Shown in pieces: positions 45,159-57,900 of a stretch of 64,000 nucleotides of DNA. This DNA is from Latrodectus hesperus (Eukaryota; Arthropoda; Arachnida; Araneae; Theridiidae), in NCBI GenBank assembly GCA_037975125.1, contig CM075852.1:15340319-15404318 (forward strand), written 5' to 3'. Every line of letters begins with the position of its first letter. Positions within the stretch are counted from its first letter, which is position 1. A model generated the notes under the pieces. That model saw only the letters and a list, made by a program, of their open reading frames with translations. It made no database searches and had not been told where the DNA came from. The translations under genes were made by a program, and so were the position numbers.

Positions 45159-45220
45159 CCAGCAACTCCTACCCAAACTGTTAGAACCCTTCTTGGGTTA
45201 GGCACAGGGGACCTTGCTGG
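45159..45220 (+). other. LINE 3'-terminal stem-loop
   Basis: Outer stem CCAGCAA (45159-45165) with TTGCTGG (45214-45220); inner stem AACCC (45185-45189) with GGGTT (45195-45199) around TTCTT. Such 3' structures are the usual recognition site for reverse transcriptases of stringent-type LINEs. The same architecture closes the family D SINEs. Confidence 0.7.
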
Positions 45221-45870
45221 TGTAAGCGTAAACGTCGCCTAAAATATTTTTATATTTGAGAAATAAATTTTCTTAATGCAATTGTTCAGTAGATCATAAA
45301 ATTTGCTATTTATATTAAACTAATTTCTTATCATTTAAAATATTTGTTTATTGGAAAAAATTTAAATATAAATTATTTAAATATTTTTTCACTAAATAAT
45401 TATTTTATAATAGCAGCAATAAAACTAGTTTATTAATAATCAGTGTGAATATTAAGTGCAAAATTAAGACAAAGGGCTCTTATATATTAAATGATTTTAA
45501 TAACTTTAATTTCTTATTTCTTTTGCCACTGCTGCATTTGTAACAATGATATCTTTAATTCAGAGAAAATTTGATATAGTGCCACTAACTTTAACAATTT
45601 CGCAATAGGATCAATATCGCATATGATATTCGGCCCAGAATCGGAAAGCATGTATCAGACCTACATCGGCAGACGACATTCACAATTTGATGGCAGTTAG
45701 CCGCATTAGGACCAATACTTTTGTTTCCGATAACATTAAAGTACAAAGTTTTGATGTCGTTTGCCGATATGGAACCGTTATCATAGCCAAATCAGCTTGC
45801 CTATGCCGACTCGTACCCGACACTGCCGATATCGGCCCTTCAGGATGTCGACAGGCTTGTGTTTGCTGGG

Positions 45871-46010
45871 TACATACTTTAGTACAACTTTACTTTAGAC
45901 CATACATACTATAGTACAACTTAATTTAGAGCAATCATACTTTAGTACAACTTTACTTTAGAATATAAATACTTTAGAGCGGCTTTACTTTGGACCATAC
46001 ACTTTTAGAT
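45871..46010. repeat. 32-bp minisatellite, right part
   Basis: About four more, progressively decayed, units of the array at 39147-39603, picked up in register after the TIR element. Confidence 0.85.
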
Positions 46011-46012
46011 CA

Positions 46013-46310
46013 TAGCAACATTCCTTTTCATCTCCAAAGAAAAAAACTCGAGCAAACATTTCAAAACTTGGAGTGGATTTATGGTAACATACAACTTCTC
46101 TAGCTATATATTACAAACAAAAGCTGACCTTCAAAAAATCCCTTTTCTTGTTATGAAAGGGAATTCATCTTTTGGCATTTTCCGTCAGACATTTAGAAGC
46201 CGTTATGTATGGAAATTCTCCAATGAGGGAAAAGCTTAGTTGTAGAAGTCTTCTTAGATCTCCATAATGGTTCTTAAATTCGACATTTTAGTCTAGCAAA
46301 TTAAATAAAA
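46013..46310 (+). repeat. ~0.3-kb direct duplicate, copy 1
   Basis: Nearly collinear with 50026-50325, including CGAGCAAACATTTCAAAACT, CCTTCAAAAAATCCCTTTTC and a small CCCTTT...AAAGGG stem. There is no open frame on either strand. It abuts the decayed end of the minisatellite. Confidence 0.85.
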
Positions 46311-46670
46311 TAAAGTTATTTACTTAAATAGAAAAAATAACGTCCTTTAAGAACTTTAGACCATATTAAAAAAACATTTTATTTACTTAACTTTATTTAA
46401 AATGCTATATTTTACCATAAAATGAGATTTCAGATATAAATCAGCGGGAAACAAATCGGATAAGGTATTGAATCTGAAATCATCTGAAAGTTTCACTTAT
46501 TTACGAAGTTAATAAATAATGAAGCCAGGATTATTTTCGTACGCGTTCCTTTTCGTTTCTTATCGGTGATGTTTATGACGAGGCATAAACACAAAAACTA
46601 CAGTGGATAAAAACAATACTTTAAAAAAAAAGTAATTTTTCAAAATAATGATACATTTTTTTATTTTATG

Positions 46671-46865
46671 TGTTGTTGTTGTGGCAATGGTTGACAGCAA
46701 CATCTAATCAGGTCCATGAGCCCGAGCGCATTCAAGCAATGGGCACAGCCTCGGGGCTCCAGAATAACTGGCATTTATTTAAACCAATGCAGCCAAAAGT
46801 TGGGTAGGAGCAGCTTGAGTCACATTGCATTTTGGACACATGGGGTAAGCTTTCTGCCCCGCCAC
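46671..46865 (-). mobile_element. LINE 3'-end fragment 1
   Basis: The minus strand encodes CPKCNVTQAAPTQLL, the C-terminal zinc-finger region of an R1-clade ORF2, then ...GLMDLI near the end, and finishes in an AACAACAAC tail at 46671. It is 5'-truncated and frameshifted. Confidence 0.55.
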
Positions 46866-47700
46866 ATGACGTCGTGTTGTTGTTGTTGTTGCTGATCCGT
46901 GTTATCTAGCAGCGCTAGACCATGTCTATGACATTGTACACTCTCAGGAAATCAATGACCAATAATGGTCGCTCCAGAAGATCTTCTTTATCGAGTCCCA
47001 AGCACTCAAGGATATGATCCGGAGTGGCTTGGCTTTTGGAACACTTAGCGCAAATTGGAAATTCCTTTTCTTTGTTGTTAAATGCCAATGATCTTAGGTG
47101 GCCACTTCGAAAACGAGTTATTGTAGTTTGTTCCAGTCTGCTGCACCGGAGGGATTGGCCGGGACGATTACCCTGGTACCAATGGTGCACAGGGGGAATG
47201 GCAAATGCAGACCGAACAAGGCCTTTCTGTCTAGAGTATAGTTCAGTATAGGTAAGAGACGCCGGAGTAAGCAAAGGCTCGTCAGTACCTCTTTTTGTTA
47301 GGACATCAGCCAATTCGTTACCCGCAATGTCTACATGGGAAGGGATCCACTGTAAGTGAATCTCACGAGATAGGGAGAGCCGTCTAAGTCATAGATAGGG
47401 AAAAGGGGCAGCTTCTGTTATCCAAGTGGACCGGAGCACCAAAGGTAGAAGGCTGACTTAGCTCCTTACGTGGGTTTGGATCGGAGTTTTCCTTCTCCTA
47501 GGTATCTCTTTTAGTCTGGCTCCTACCCAACGAAGACCTGTCCGGCATGGGAGACCCTACCAGTAGCTAAGCTACCGCCGGCATAGCTCTATGGGTTGCA
47601 GGAGCAAGCAAGCACGCCCACCACGTCAAGGTGAAGATACCATCGGGCGGGACATGACGTCGTACACGAGTGTGTCCACTTCGAAATCTTCGCGAGAGTT
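46866..47700 (-). mobile_element. LINE fragment 2, leader joined to RNase H
   Basis: From right to left on the minus strand: a GC-rich leader (about 47660-47395, with CCTTGACGTGGTGGGCGTGC and paired CTATGCCGGC/ATGCCGGAC words). It is joined directly to RNase H C-terminal sequence LQWIPSHVDIAGNELADVLT and an open 132-codon frame (46915-47313) ending RVYNVIDMV. The frame includes the zinc-finger pattern CAKC...HILEC. A CAACAA tail follows at 46866-46880. ORF1, endonuclease and RT are absent, so either a large internal deletion or two stacked fragments. Confidence 0.65.
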
Positions 47701-47739
47701 ATCTGATCGCGCCTGTTGCCAACGCCAATAAGAACAGCA

Positions 47740-48490
47740 TCAGGGCGACTTTCCGCATACTATTCCTGCACGGGGGGGGGCTCTCCTCCAAGGAGAACAG
47801 ACATCTTGCCTGACACGGATGTCGATCTCTGAAAAAGTAAGGCAGCCACCGTAAGCCGTGTCCTTACAGCTGCCCTCTCTCAGACCATCAGCAATTTCAT
47901 TACCGTTCACATCCACATGCGATGGAACCCACTGAAAGGGGATCTTAACATTGGCAATCAGGCGATTCAAAAAGCGGACGATGCTGCTTGTCGTTTGATA
48001 ATTAATCTGGTATCATATTGTATTGTAACCTTGTTTGTATTTTATCTTGTATCATACTGTTTTGTAACCTTGTTTGTATTTAATTATTATAGGCCAAATT
48101 GGCCCTCCTCTTCCAGTCAGAGTGAGTTCCAATGAACGTCTCTCTCGCCCCATCACTTTGAGCCTTTTTTTATAGTGGTTTGGGTCACCCCACCTCTTGC
48201 TGGGAGTTCTTTCGGTCATTTGACCTTTGCGACCACCTGAACCTTGGCTTCGGCCTTGTGGTGCATATCTTGTCTGGATTACGCAACGACGTTCACTCAC
48301 CGCATACCTTCGGGTGGGTCGATGTTCCTTTCAGAATAATACTCGTTTGATCCCCGTGACTCCACCATTCAGATAAATGCTGTATAGAGGTATAATTATG
48401 ACTCAAAATCGAAATGTCATTGCAGACATTCTCAGTTATGAAAAAAGCCTCCCCAATAGCTATTAGTTCTGCGCGGAACACCGAGCAATT
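47740..48490 (-). mobile_element. LINE fragment 3, RNase H split by an insertion
   Basis: The minus strand has FRAELIAIGEAFF (48440-48481), the middle of an RNase H domain, and after a gap WVPSHVDVNGNEIADGL (about 47870-47930), its C-terminal motif. About 300 bases between them (near 48000-48300) are unrelated sequence with a 39-bp direct repeat (CAAACAAGGTTACA words), which looks like an inserted small element. Confidence 0.6.
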
Positions 48491-49303
48491 GTCCTTACAC
48501 AGAATCCCATGCCGTTCTCCTTTTTAACAAAAATCCCGAAATAGCACCTTCACCCATACATTTATTTTTATGGAAATGAAGAAGGAAAGATGTGCCATAA
48601 GCCTTTACTTCTAGTTGTTGATATAATAAGGCAACTTTAAAAGAAAAACTGAATCACAAGATTCTTTCTTGAAGCGAGAAGAGTTGCGGAATGGAATGGT
48701 ATATAGTTTACATTAATTACACATCTCATCATAAGCAAATTTAAAGGCAATTTAAATGAGCGTTATTTAATTTTATAATTAACTGAAAACGCTATTATCA
48801 AATTTTCAAAATGAAACATAATTTTTAAGTTAGCCGGAAACCGGCATCGTAACATAAATGTCACTCCATTCCATGCATTTGATCTCAACTCACTTTTGGA
48901 AAGTAAATCTTGAGGCTAAAAAAATGAGAATTTTATTTATATAAGTGTTCACAAGCATAAATCTTATCAGAACGGCCAAGTGAAGCTTCCATATGTCGAG
49001 CTTGACACCTTATCGGCTCAAGACCTATGCATTTCCTTACTAGTCTACAAGGTCTTCTGAAATTCCCTGGTTTAAAAAAAGATTCTGCGGACTTTTCTTA
49101 AAAAAAGTATCTTACATTTATTTTCGCGCGCGAGTAATAGAATACCCTCCATCATAAAGATAGAAACTCGGTCTTTAAAATTGTATTCCTAGTATTGCTG
49201 ATACGTACATTTTTCATGAAGTGTTTGAATTTGTCATTTTGGGTTTTTAACTTCATCTGATTTTGTTTCGTAGTTACATTATAACAGATGTATTATTAAA
49301 TGA
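48491..49303. other. AT-rich, nothing recognised
   Basis: No coding or repeat signal recognised. Confidence 0.4.
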
Positions 49304-49958
49304 CGATAAACTCCCGATTATCCAAGGAATGAATGGGGGAGACTGTTGTAGATACGGCGATTTCATGGATAATCCAAATGGTGACAAATCAAGTTGAAAT
49401 GAAAACTTAATGGATCATTGATAATCCACTAAATTTTGGAAAAAATCAATCCACAGAAATATACATTTGTACATTTTAAGTATTCGAGAACTAATGTAAA
49501 TGTACTTGTTACTCGAGGAATAATATAAATTATGTAATTAAAAATTTGCTTATCATTTATTTCCTAGCCTGTTGGACCAGGGTTCGAATCCCGGTTTGGG
49601 CATGGATGTTTCTTTCTCTCTGTGCTTCTTTACCTTTCTTCTGAGGTGATGTATGAATGTATCCCATCCTATAAACGGGTTTGGGGTGGTATGACGTGGA
49701 TAATGGGACTCGCTCTGTGACACAGTACCGATAGTACACAGTAGTAGCAGTTACCGATCTTGTTGTAATGAAGGGTTAGGTACCCAGTGCTCGCCGTTTA
49801 TAAAAAAAATAATAATAATAAAATAATAAATTTATTTCTTCCGAAAATCTGCTAGAGGTATCCGTTTTTTTCCCATTGAAAAAATCTTTTGAGGATTAAA
49901 GCATACTAAAATTTAAACAATGTAGATAATCCGCGTTCGGGTAATAGAGAGTTTACTG
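49304..49958. mobile_element. Pogo/Tigger-like non-autonomous element with nested SINE
   Basis: The left end CGATAAACTCCCGATTATCC and the right end (complement CAGTAAACTCTCTATTACCC) are similar inverted ends of the pogo/Tigger type. The right end is followed by TA (49959-49960). Internal GGATAATCC words recur at about 49373 and 49428. There is no transposase. A family B SINE lies inside, so the empty element would be about 0.4 kb. Confidence 0.5.
49566..49810 (+). mobile_element. SINE family B, head partly missing
   Basis: It begins within the tRNA-like head just before the B-box (GGGTTCGAATCCC at 49580-49592) and continues to GTGCTCGCCGTTTATAAAAAA with an A/T-rich tail. It is nested in the pogo-like element. 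Confidence 0.75.
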
Positions 49959-50025
49959 TATAACTATCTATAATGAAGACATTCTAGAAGTTCTCTGACT
50001 ATTCACCTGTAAATAATAATAACAG

Positions 50026-50325
50026 CAAAATTCTTTTCATCTTAACAAAAGAAAAAAAATCGAGCAAACATTTCAAAACTTGGAGTGGATTGATGGTAAC
50101 ATAAAACTTCCCTACCTACATATTTCATACAAAGCCGACCTTCAAAAAATCCCTTTTCTTGTCATGAAAGGGAATTCATCTTCTGGCATTTTCCGTCAGA
50201 TCTATAGAAGCCGTTATGTGTGGAAACTCGCCAATGAAGAAGAAGCATGCTTGTAGAAGAATGGGAGTCTTCTTAGATCTCCCCTGATGGTTCTTATATT
50301 CGACGTCTTAGTCCTATCAGATCGA
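50026..50325 (+). repeat. ~0.3-kb direct duplicate, copy 2
   Basis: Second copy of 46013-46310, with substitutions and small indels such as a GAATGGGA insertion near 50260. Both have the same orientation. Confidence 0.85.
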
Positions 50326-52457
50326 TGGGATTGTGTGGATGGGATCAGGCATCTCTGACTTTCTTTCTCCCCTTCCTTAAATGAGTTCGTGGGCGGGATA
50401 ATGTCTTAAGGAGAAGGGGAGGGAAAACAGCAGATCTTTCACTTTGTGTATTCCAGAAGAATGACCACTTACGGGAATGGTATTATCAGATCTGTCAACA
50501 ATCTGCCAATTCATTTTTATACTTCCTATAAAAAATGAGTTATTGAAAAATAGACTCAATTTAATGTTATATTTATTGAACAATAAATATATTATATTTA
50601 TTGAAAGTTAGACTGAATTTAATATTAACTTACGTTTGCAGTGAAAATAAAGGAATCTTATCATTACTATTAGAAAGATTATTGGTATTAGTGTGTAAAA
50701 GTAAAAAATTAAAATATGGAACTATATATAGGCAGGAATGTATAAATAGAGAGAGGGTACCCTAAAAGAAATTGTAATGATATAGTTCAAATTTTCATAT
50801 ATCATTAAAATTATTTTTTAACCATTTTGAAAATAACGATTTTTATAAAAATTAGAAATATAACTAACTTTTTTTCATGTTAAATGAAAACCTGGAACTA
50901 AATTTATAATAGAAGTTTCAAATTATCTATCTTCCCTTTATATATATATATATATATAAAGCATGATTAGAAATATAAGAATAAATTGAAATAAATACAA
51001 GAATAAACACACAGATTATACGCTTAGCAGAGAGTACATTTAGCTCGAAAGTAGCTTAAATAGAATTGCTAAATTATAATTAATCATATTTTTTTTAATT
51101 TAATCAAATGCCAAATGAAGAATATTAAAGCAATAAGACGAAATATAGTAAGCAGATAGAACATATATTCAACAGGTAGTTCAAAATTGAAAAGACACAC
51201 AGAATAAAAATAAAATAAAACGATTTACCAATATATGGCCAGCTATATTGGTAATTCATCATCTTTTGAACTGAAATTACTAACTATCCTGCATCTAGAT
51301 GAGATTTTAATCTGAAAGCTGTTTAAGCAATTCTTTTATCAATTCAAAGGAATTTAGATTCTTCCAATTTGTGTTTTTGTTAACATTAAGTATATTTATG
51401 AGTAAAACAAGGAGCTCCTTTTTTCCATCTTTTATTATTTATGAAAAGAAAAAGCAATAAGGCTTGAACAACAATAATAGGAGAGTTATTAAAAATATAC
51501 CACACTATTAATTACCCATAAATTAATGCTATGATTATCATCAAGTAAATATAATGTAAGAAATAGTATAAGAATAAGAGTACTGAATGTAACCGAGTTT
51601 ATCATGATGTCAATGTTTTCTTTTCTATCAACTGGGCGTATTTACATGTTGAAATGAAAGCGCGTTTCTGAGCACCTGTGAAATAGCATCGGCATTAAAT
51701 AATGATGAGGTTGAACCCCAACTTCTTATGAAAATGAATTAAAAAGGGGGTGTCGCCATCAATGATTGGTTGAATACCTGAAGAAATATTTCAAGCAGTA
51801 TATATCTCACAGCAAAAGCCAAAAATATCTTGATATTTCGTAATATTATTATTATTGCTATCGAAAATTTAGCACGTTTATTGTTTTTGAAAATATTCGT
51901 ATACATTAAATTTTTAAAAACTTAAAATTTTTAAGTAAGAAAATATTTATTCTATACATTTTATAATTAACTTGCAATACATATATTATATTTATCTAGA
52001 ATTTCATTACACAACAAGCTATCCTTTATTATTAAATCATCCCTTAATGAGATAATATTTTTAGTATGCTTAAGAGTTATTAAAATTATTATTAAAACAA
52101 CTAAGCATATTGAAAATACTTTTGCAACAAGTGACAAGATTGTGAGAAATCTAAAGTAAAATCAGAAGAATTCTTAAAGATTATCCAAGCATATTTAAAA
52201 AAATTATGCAAGCATATTTAAAATAACATATTTGAACTAATAAATTACATTTTTTTTAAAATAATTTTTAATACATTGAAAAAATTAAATAAATTTAATC
52301 AATGATAGTAAAAATAAGAGCTCTGTGTTACTTTAAATGCACTAATCTTATATGTGGAGAGACAGAGAGGAAAATTAATAATAAATACGTCTATAAGAGC
52401 AAATATGTTCTCCTTTCTCTTATAAAATAAGCAATTTCATAATTGGCTCTGCCACTT
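50326..52457. other. AT-rich, no gene recognised
   Basis: A short TA run lies at 50938-50959. No exon or mobile element was recognised. Confidence 0.4.
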
Positions 52458-52795
52458 CCTCATTTGCAATTTTATTCTATGTATCAAACAAATGTTTATT
52501 CATTAGTTTCAAATATATTACCTGAATTTTGACTTTCGATTTATGGTTATTTTTTGCACCTGAAGTCTGTTGTTAAAAGAATTTGTAATTTCAAGTGGAT
52601 TGCGAATCACAAATAGGGTTATCATGAATATACGAAGTCTCCTCATTTGGAATTGAATGCAAGAAACAAATGCTTATCCGTTTGTTTAAAATATTTTACA
52701 CGAATTTTGGTTCTTGCTTTAAAACTTTTTCTGAACCTGAAGGCTAGTTTTATCAGAATTTATGATTTCGAGCAGATTGAAAATCATTGCAAGTG
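52458..52795. repeat. 183-bp tandem duplication, diverged
   Basis: Copies starting CCTCATTTG at 52458 and 52641 share CAAACAAATG..TTATYC, ACCTGAA and TTTCAAGTGGATTG-type words in order, at moderate identity. Confidence 0.65.
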
Positions 52796-53689
52796 TCCTT
52801 CCACTTGGAACCCACGAAACACGAACTGTTAACGTGAGATTGTGACGAACCATTTGGCTGCCATCCCTTCGCAAGTTAAAAATGCAGGTAATTGTTCTAT
52901 AAAATAGTACGGTAACACGAAGTAACAAGACTGAATATCGTTCACTTACAACCAAAAACAACTTATATCAAGAAAAATTGTTGATATATTCACTAATAAT
53001 TGCATGTGCGCAAATATCATAATAATCCAGCTAGCCAAATTCGGAATTTTTTTGGCGACGAAGAAATGTTACCAAGATGACGTTTTCTGAAGTCTCGCAA
53101 TGACGTAAATACTAGGGTTGCCAAGAGAGAGTTTTCGGTATAATTTTTTCAGATCCCCATCTTTGTGACGCAGTAAAAACCAGGTTGACAGATAAATAAG
53201 AAAATCCGCCAAAAAAAATCACCAAACCCAGAATTTGGCATGCTGGATTCTATTGCATCTGTGCCATCGCATGAAATAACAAAAGCAAACTCGACGTAAA
53301 ATTGGCAACGACACCTTCTTCATTGTTGCAGATGATTATTTATAACACAAAATCCTGATGTCCGTCAACTTCGCTTTCATAAATATACACGTCTTGAAAA
53401 ACAAGCTTTCAAGCTGAATCACGGGATAACTTTAAAGGAGCAGCCCATTTTTCATTTTGCATTTTTAACCGCTTTTTAAATTTATCTTGTATAAAATATT
53501 AATTATGTATACATATTTCTTTTCAAGTATAACATATTTATTATTTTCTTGCATTTAATCGCATTTGATTTTATTCCAAAATCAATGCAGTTTTCAATCT
53601 ACATTTTATCATAAATATAATACTTTTTAGCAAGAAACATACTTATTTCTTTCCTAAAATTGGGCAACTTTTTTATTTTTCAACTGTCA
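52796..53689. other. No gene recognised
   Basis: The part at 53030-53330 is less AT-rich, but no frame or splice pattern was convincing. Confidence 0.35.
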
Positions 53690-55144
<1,455 letters not shown>

Positions 55145-55145
55145 T

Positions 55146-55465
55146 TGCCACTGGGTAACCACCTTGTGTAAGTGTAATTTACAGATCTATGAATCTAAAA
55201 AGGGGATAAGTATTAGTGTTGTGTCACCTTTATCTGTAGTTTAGTTTTGTCATTTGCCGTATCAAGTCCATTAACTCTAATATGTACTAATTTTCCCAGA
55301 CAGTTTCCTATTGGGTAGCCACCTTGTGTAAGTGCAGCTTGAGGAAGTAAGAAGCTAAAAAATTGACAGCTACTGGTGTTGTGTCATCTTTCGCAGTAGT
55401 TTAGCTAGGTCATTCGCGATTTCAGGTCATTTAACTCCAATATGTGCTTTCACCCATTTGAGGAT
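55146..55465. repeat. 160-bp tandem duplication
   Basis: Two copies with GGGTARCCACCTTGTGTAAG at 55153 and 55313 and GTGTTGTGTCAYCTTT further in, moderately diverged. Confidence 0.8.
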
Positions 55466-56344
55466 CCCTGTATATTAATCAGTATACCTTTAGTACTAGT
55501 ATACCTCTATCAGAGCTCCAGTGGCTCAGTAACTTCACATTGCTTTCCGTTAATTATCAGTAATTTATAATTAATATAAGTTATTTATAATTATAATGAT
55601 ACAGGCACCTGTTATTTCATTTTAAAGTGAAACAAAAACTAATCACCACTTAAGATATTTTATTAAAATCAGATGCTGTTTGCGAACGCGTGAAGAAAAT
55701 ACTTCTCTAAAGATAAAAGCATTTCGAGTTTATTATGAAATATTAACGAAACTCTAAGCAAAAAATAAAACGTGTAGTATTCACTCACGTGATTGTAGAG
55801 TTCATTATTTTCCTGGCATGTGTGTGTGGAGGTATATAATTCGTATCGATATCATTTTTAATTAGATATATATATTGTAATATTGCGCAGCTAAAGAGTT
55901 GTTTTAGTTTTCCCATACTACATATATATTACACTTTTTATTTTCTTTTTTACGCTTTCAGTTAACTATTTTACTGTTTGAGAGCTACCAAGTCTGTCCA
56001 AACGATTTTTAATTTCGAATTGTGATCAAATAACAAATTCGACACCCGTGCAGACAGTTTCTTCTCCAAGCTTCCACACTACACCAACATATCATCAATA
56101 TTAAACTTATGAAATTGAGCGAACATGAACGCAATTTAAATCCTGATGTGAAACACGTCGCATTAAAATTAAATTATGCAAATTTTTTAACATACCTTGG
56201 CCTTCTCGGAGATCGTATTTGATTGAGACACGTATCGAGCTCATAACTTTCATGACACAACTGCATCGATTTTTCACAGCATACATACGTACACAGCCGT
56301 GTAGGTGAGCCCGGGATTCTACCTTTAGGTTTAACGGGCTTGGA
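55466..56344. other. AT-rich, nothing recognised
   Basis: No coding or repeat signal recognised. Confidence 0.4.
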
Positions 56345-56545
56345 ATACTCTCAAATCTCCAAATGTTCGTCATTTTGAACCACGGTCTGGTGACGAGGCC
56401 ACACCTGAGCTGGCACCCTCCTGTCCGCATCCACGCCACAGTAGCGGATGGACTTTGGAGGTCACATATTAACGTGGAACCGGAGCTCCTGCAACCCAGT
56501 GAGGGAGTATACGTGGTCACCCACCTAAACATTGCCCGCGGCAAA
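56345..56545 (+). repeat. Dispersed repeat, GC-rich member
   Basis: It shares TTCGTCATTTTGAACCACGG and CACCTGAGCTGGCA words with the cluster at 34850-35660. The 158-codon minus frame over it is incidental. Confidence 0.55.
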
Positions 56546-57359
56546 TGATGCTTCCCTTTGCTAATCTCAACGGGAAATGGCAAAATTTATAATTGCGATC
56601 GACTAATAATAATGCAATTAATAATTTCATGACGGTTCACCTGTTATGTCTTACCACTACAGCCATAAATCGAAAGATGGGTTCATGGTTTAGTTACCTT
56701 GTGAGGATTCAGTTAAAGAAAAATGGAAGATATTGATTTCGTTACAGAAAAACTAATAAAAGGAGATTTATCTCATTGTTTCCATTGTTAGTCCTTTCGA
56801 GTAAGATGAGCAACGTTTTCTAAGAAAAAGCTCTTATGGGATTTATCAGGAAGTGAAGCTCAAAGGACCACAGCTGCAGTGCTCAGCTGCTACACCGGCA
56901 GAAAATCAATTGTTTCTTCTGAACTTTTACGTTCTTAAGGGGGTGGTACAGAAACTCTTTTATCTAAATACGTGAATTTAATATACATAAGGCTATATAA
57001 AAGGGAATTATTTTTCGGTAGATAACTGTAAATCGATATCTCGTTAAGTATAGATCAAACAATTTCAGATTTATATGTGTTGGAAAGATGGCATTTCACA
57101 TTAAAAAAATTCATTTGCTGTTTTTTTTTTTGGGGGGGGGGTCCTACAACAGTGTATTTTAAAATGTTAAAAATGGAAGTTAACGAAGAGAAAATTCGAT
57201 ACATTTTTCTTTGATAACGGTAAAAATCAAGCCAGGTAGTTGAACTGGTGAATAATGTTTATAATATCGATACTGTAACAAAATTTCACATGTAGTTTTG
57301 GTTTCATCCATTCCGTAATTGAAAATGTCGTTAAAACCACAAAAATATTCGAAGTTAAC
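56546..57359. other. No gene recognised
   Basis: A short G run lies near 57133-57140. Otherwise AT-rich without signals. Confidence 0.4.
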
Positions 57360-57900
57360 CGTCATGTTAGCAGTCCCCACACGCCCAGGATTTAAAGGTC
57401 GAACTGAAAACATTATTAAACCATTTGCACAAAGACAGATTCAAAGAGAAGCAAGATGTTTGGGTGAAACGCTTATTAACATTAAGAAACATTGACCAAA
57501 TCTCCATCTGCAAAACCTTTGCCAAACAAAATGAAATCGAACCTTTTTTAAGGGCAAGATCGTATTCCGTTTGGCCAAGGCTTTTTATGGCCATGAATGG
57601 TAAGTGAGGATGAAAAATGGATCCCATACGACAACACAAGAACGAAAGCGGTCAAAGCTTGCATTGTGCTAAATGCTTATATTGCAAAACTTCTTTAGTG
57701 ACGAGAAATTAGCGTCAAGAGAAGATTGAGAAATTCGATTACTGGAGTTTTTCGCCAACTGGATCCAACACTTCTACGAGCGAGGCATCAATGACACTGC
57801 CTGTAAAAGGGCAACAAATTATAGAACAAAACGGTGCATATTTGACTAAAATTGGTAATCCGAAACATGTTAAATAGTTTCCAATTTCATATAAAAATAA
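57360..57900 (+). mobile_element. Mariner transposase remnant
   Basis: Plus-strand fragments include EDEKWIPYDN near 57606-57636 (family form GDEKWI.YDN, around the first catalytic Asp). Near 57750-57840 is FANWIQHFYERGINDTACKR, which fits the mariner C-terminus (FYxRGI...). The central catalytic part is largely deleted and the frame is broken many times. No terminal repeats were found. Confidence 0.55.

Larger units (their letters stand above)
40654..45240 (+). mobile_element. Jockey/R1-type LINE, 5'-truncated, inactive
   Basis: A non-LTR retrotransposon with the end of a zinc-knuckle ORF1, an ORF2 with endonuclease, reverse transcriptase, RNase H and a terminal zinc finger, and a pyrimidine-rich 3' UTR ending in a stem-loop (45159-45220). 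The 5' part is missing: homology starts abruptly at 40654 within ORF1, abutting a truncated SINE. There is no poly(A) tail. Coding regions have about four frameshifts and one internal stop, so the copy is dead but young enough that all domains read clearly. GC content is much higher than the flanks. Confidence 0.9.
39604..45870. mobile_element. Unclassified TIR element holding nested SINE and LINE
   Basis: The left end CCCAACAAACACAGTACTG and right end (complement CCCAGCAAACACAAGCCTG) are inverted repeats with few differences. TA precedes the left end (39602-39603) and follows the right end (45871-45872). Removing the block and one TA restores the minisatellite unit exactly (ACCATACATACTTT), so these are true insertion boundaries. 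Its own sequence is about 0.66 kb on the left and 0.63 kb on the right, GC-rich near the ends with repeated CCGATATCGGC/GCCGA words, and has no transposase. The rest is SINE (40269-40653) plus LINE (40654-45240). Superfamily unknown; a TA duplication with CCC...GGG ends does not fit piggyBac (TTAA). Confidence 0.65.

Noticed and set aside
39604..45870. piggyBac assignment for the TIR element
   Set aside because: The ends begin CCC, but the flanking duplication is TA inside ACCATACATA, not TTAA.
46013..46310. Coding origin for the 0.3-kb duplicate
   Set aside because: Stops occur in all frames of both copies and substitutions show no codon pattern.
56107..56583. 158-codon minus frame
   Set aside because: It covers a member of the dispersed repeat seen at 34850-35660, has no domain, and the frame is not shared by the other copies.
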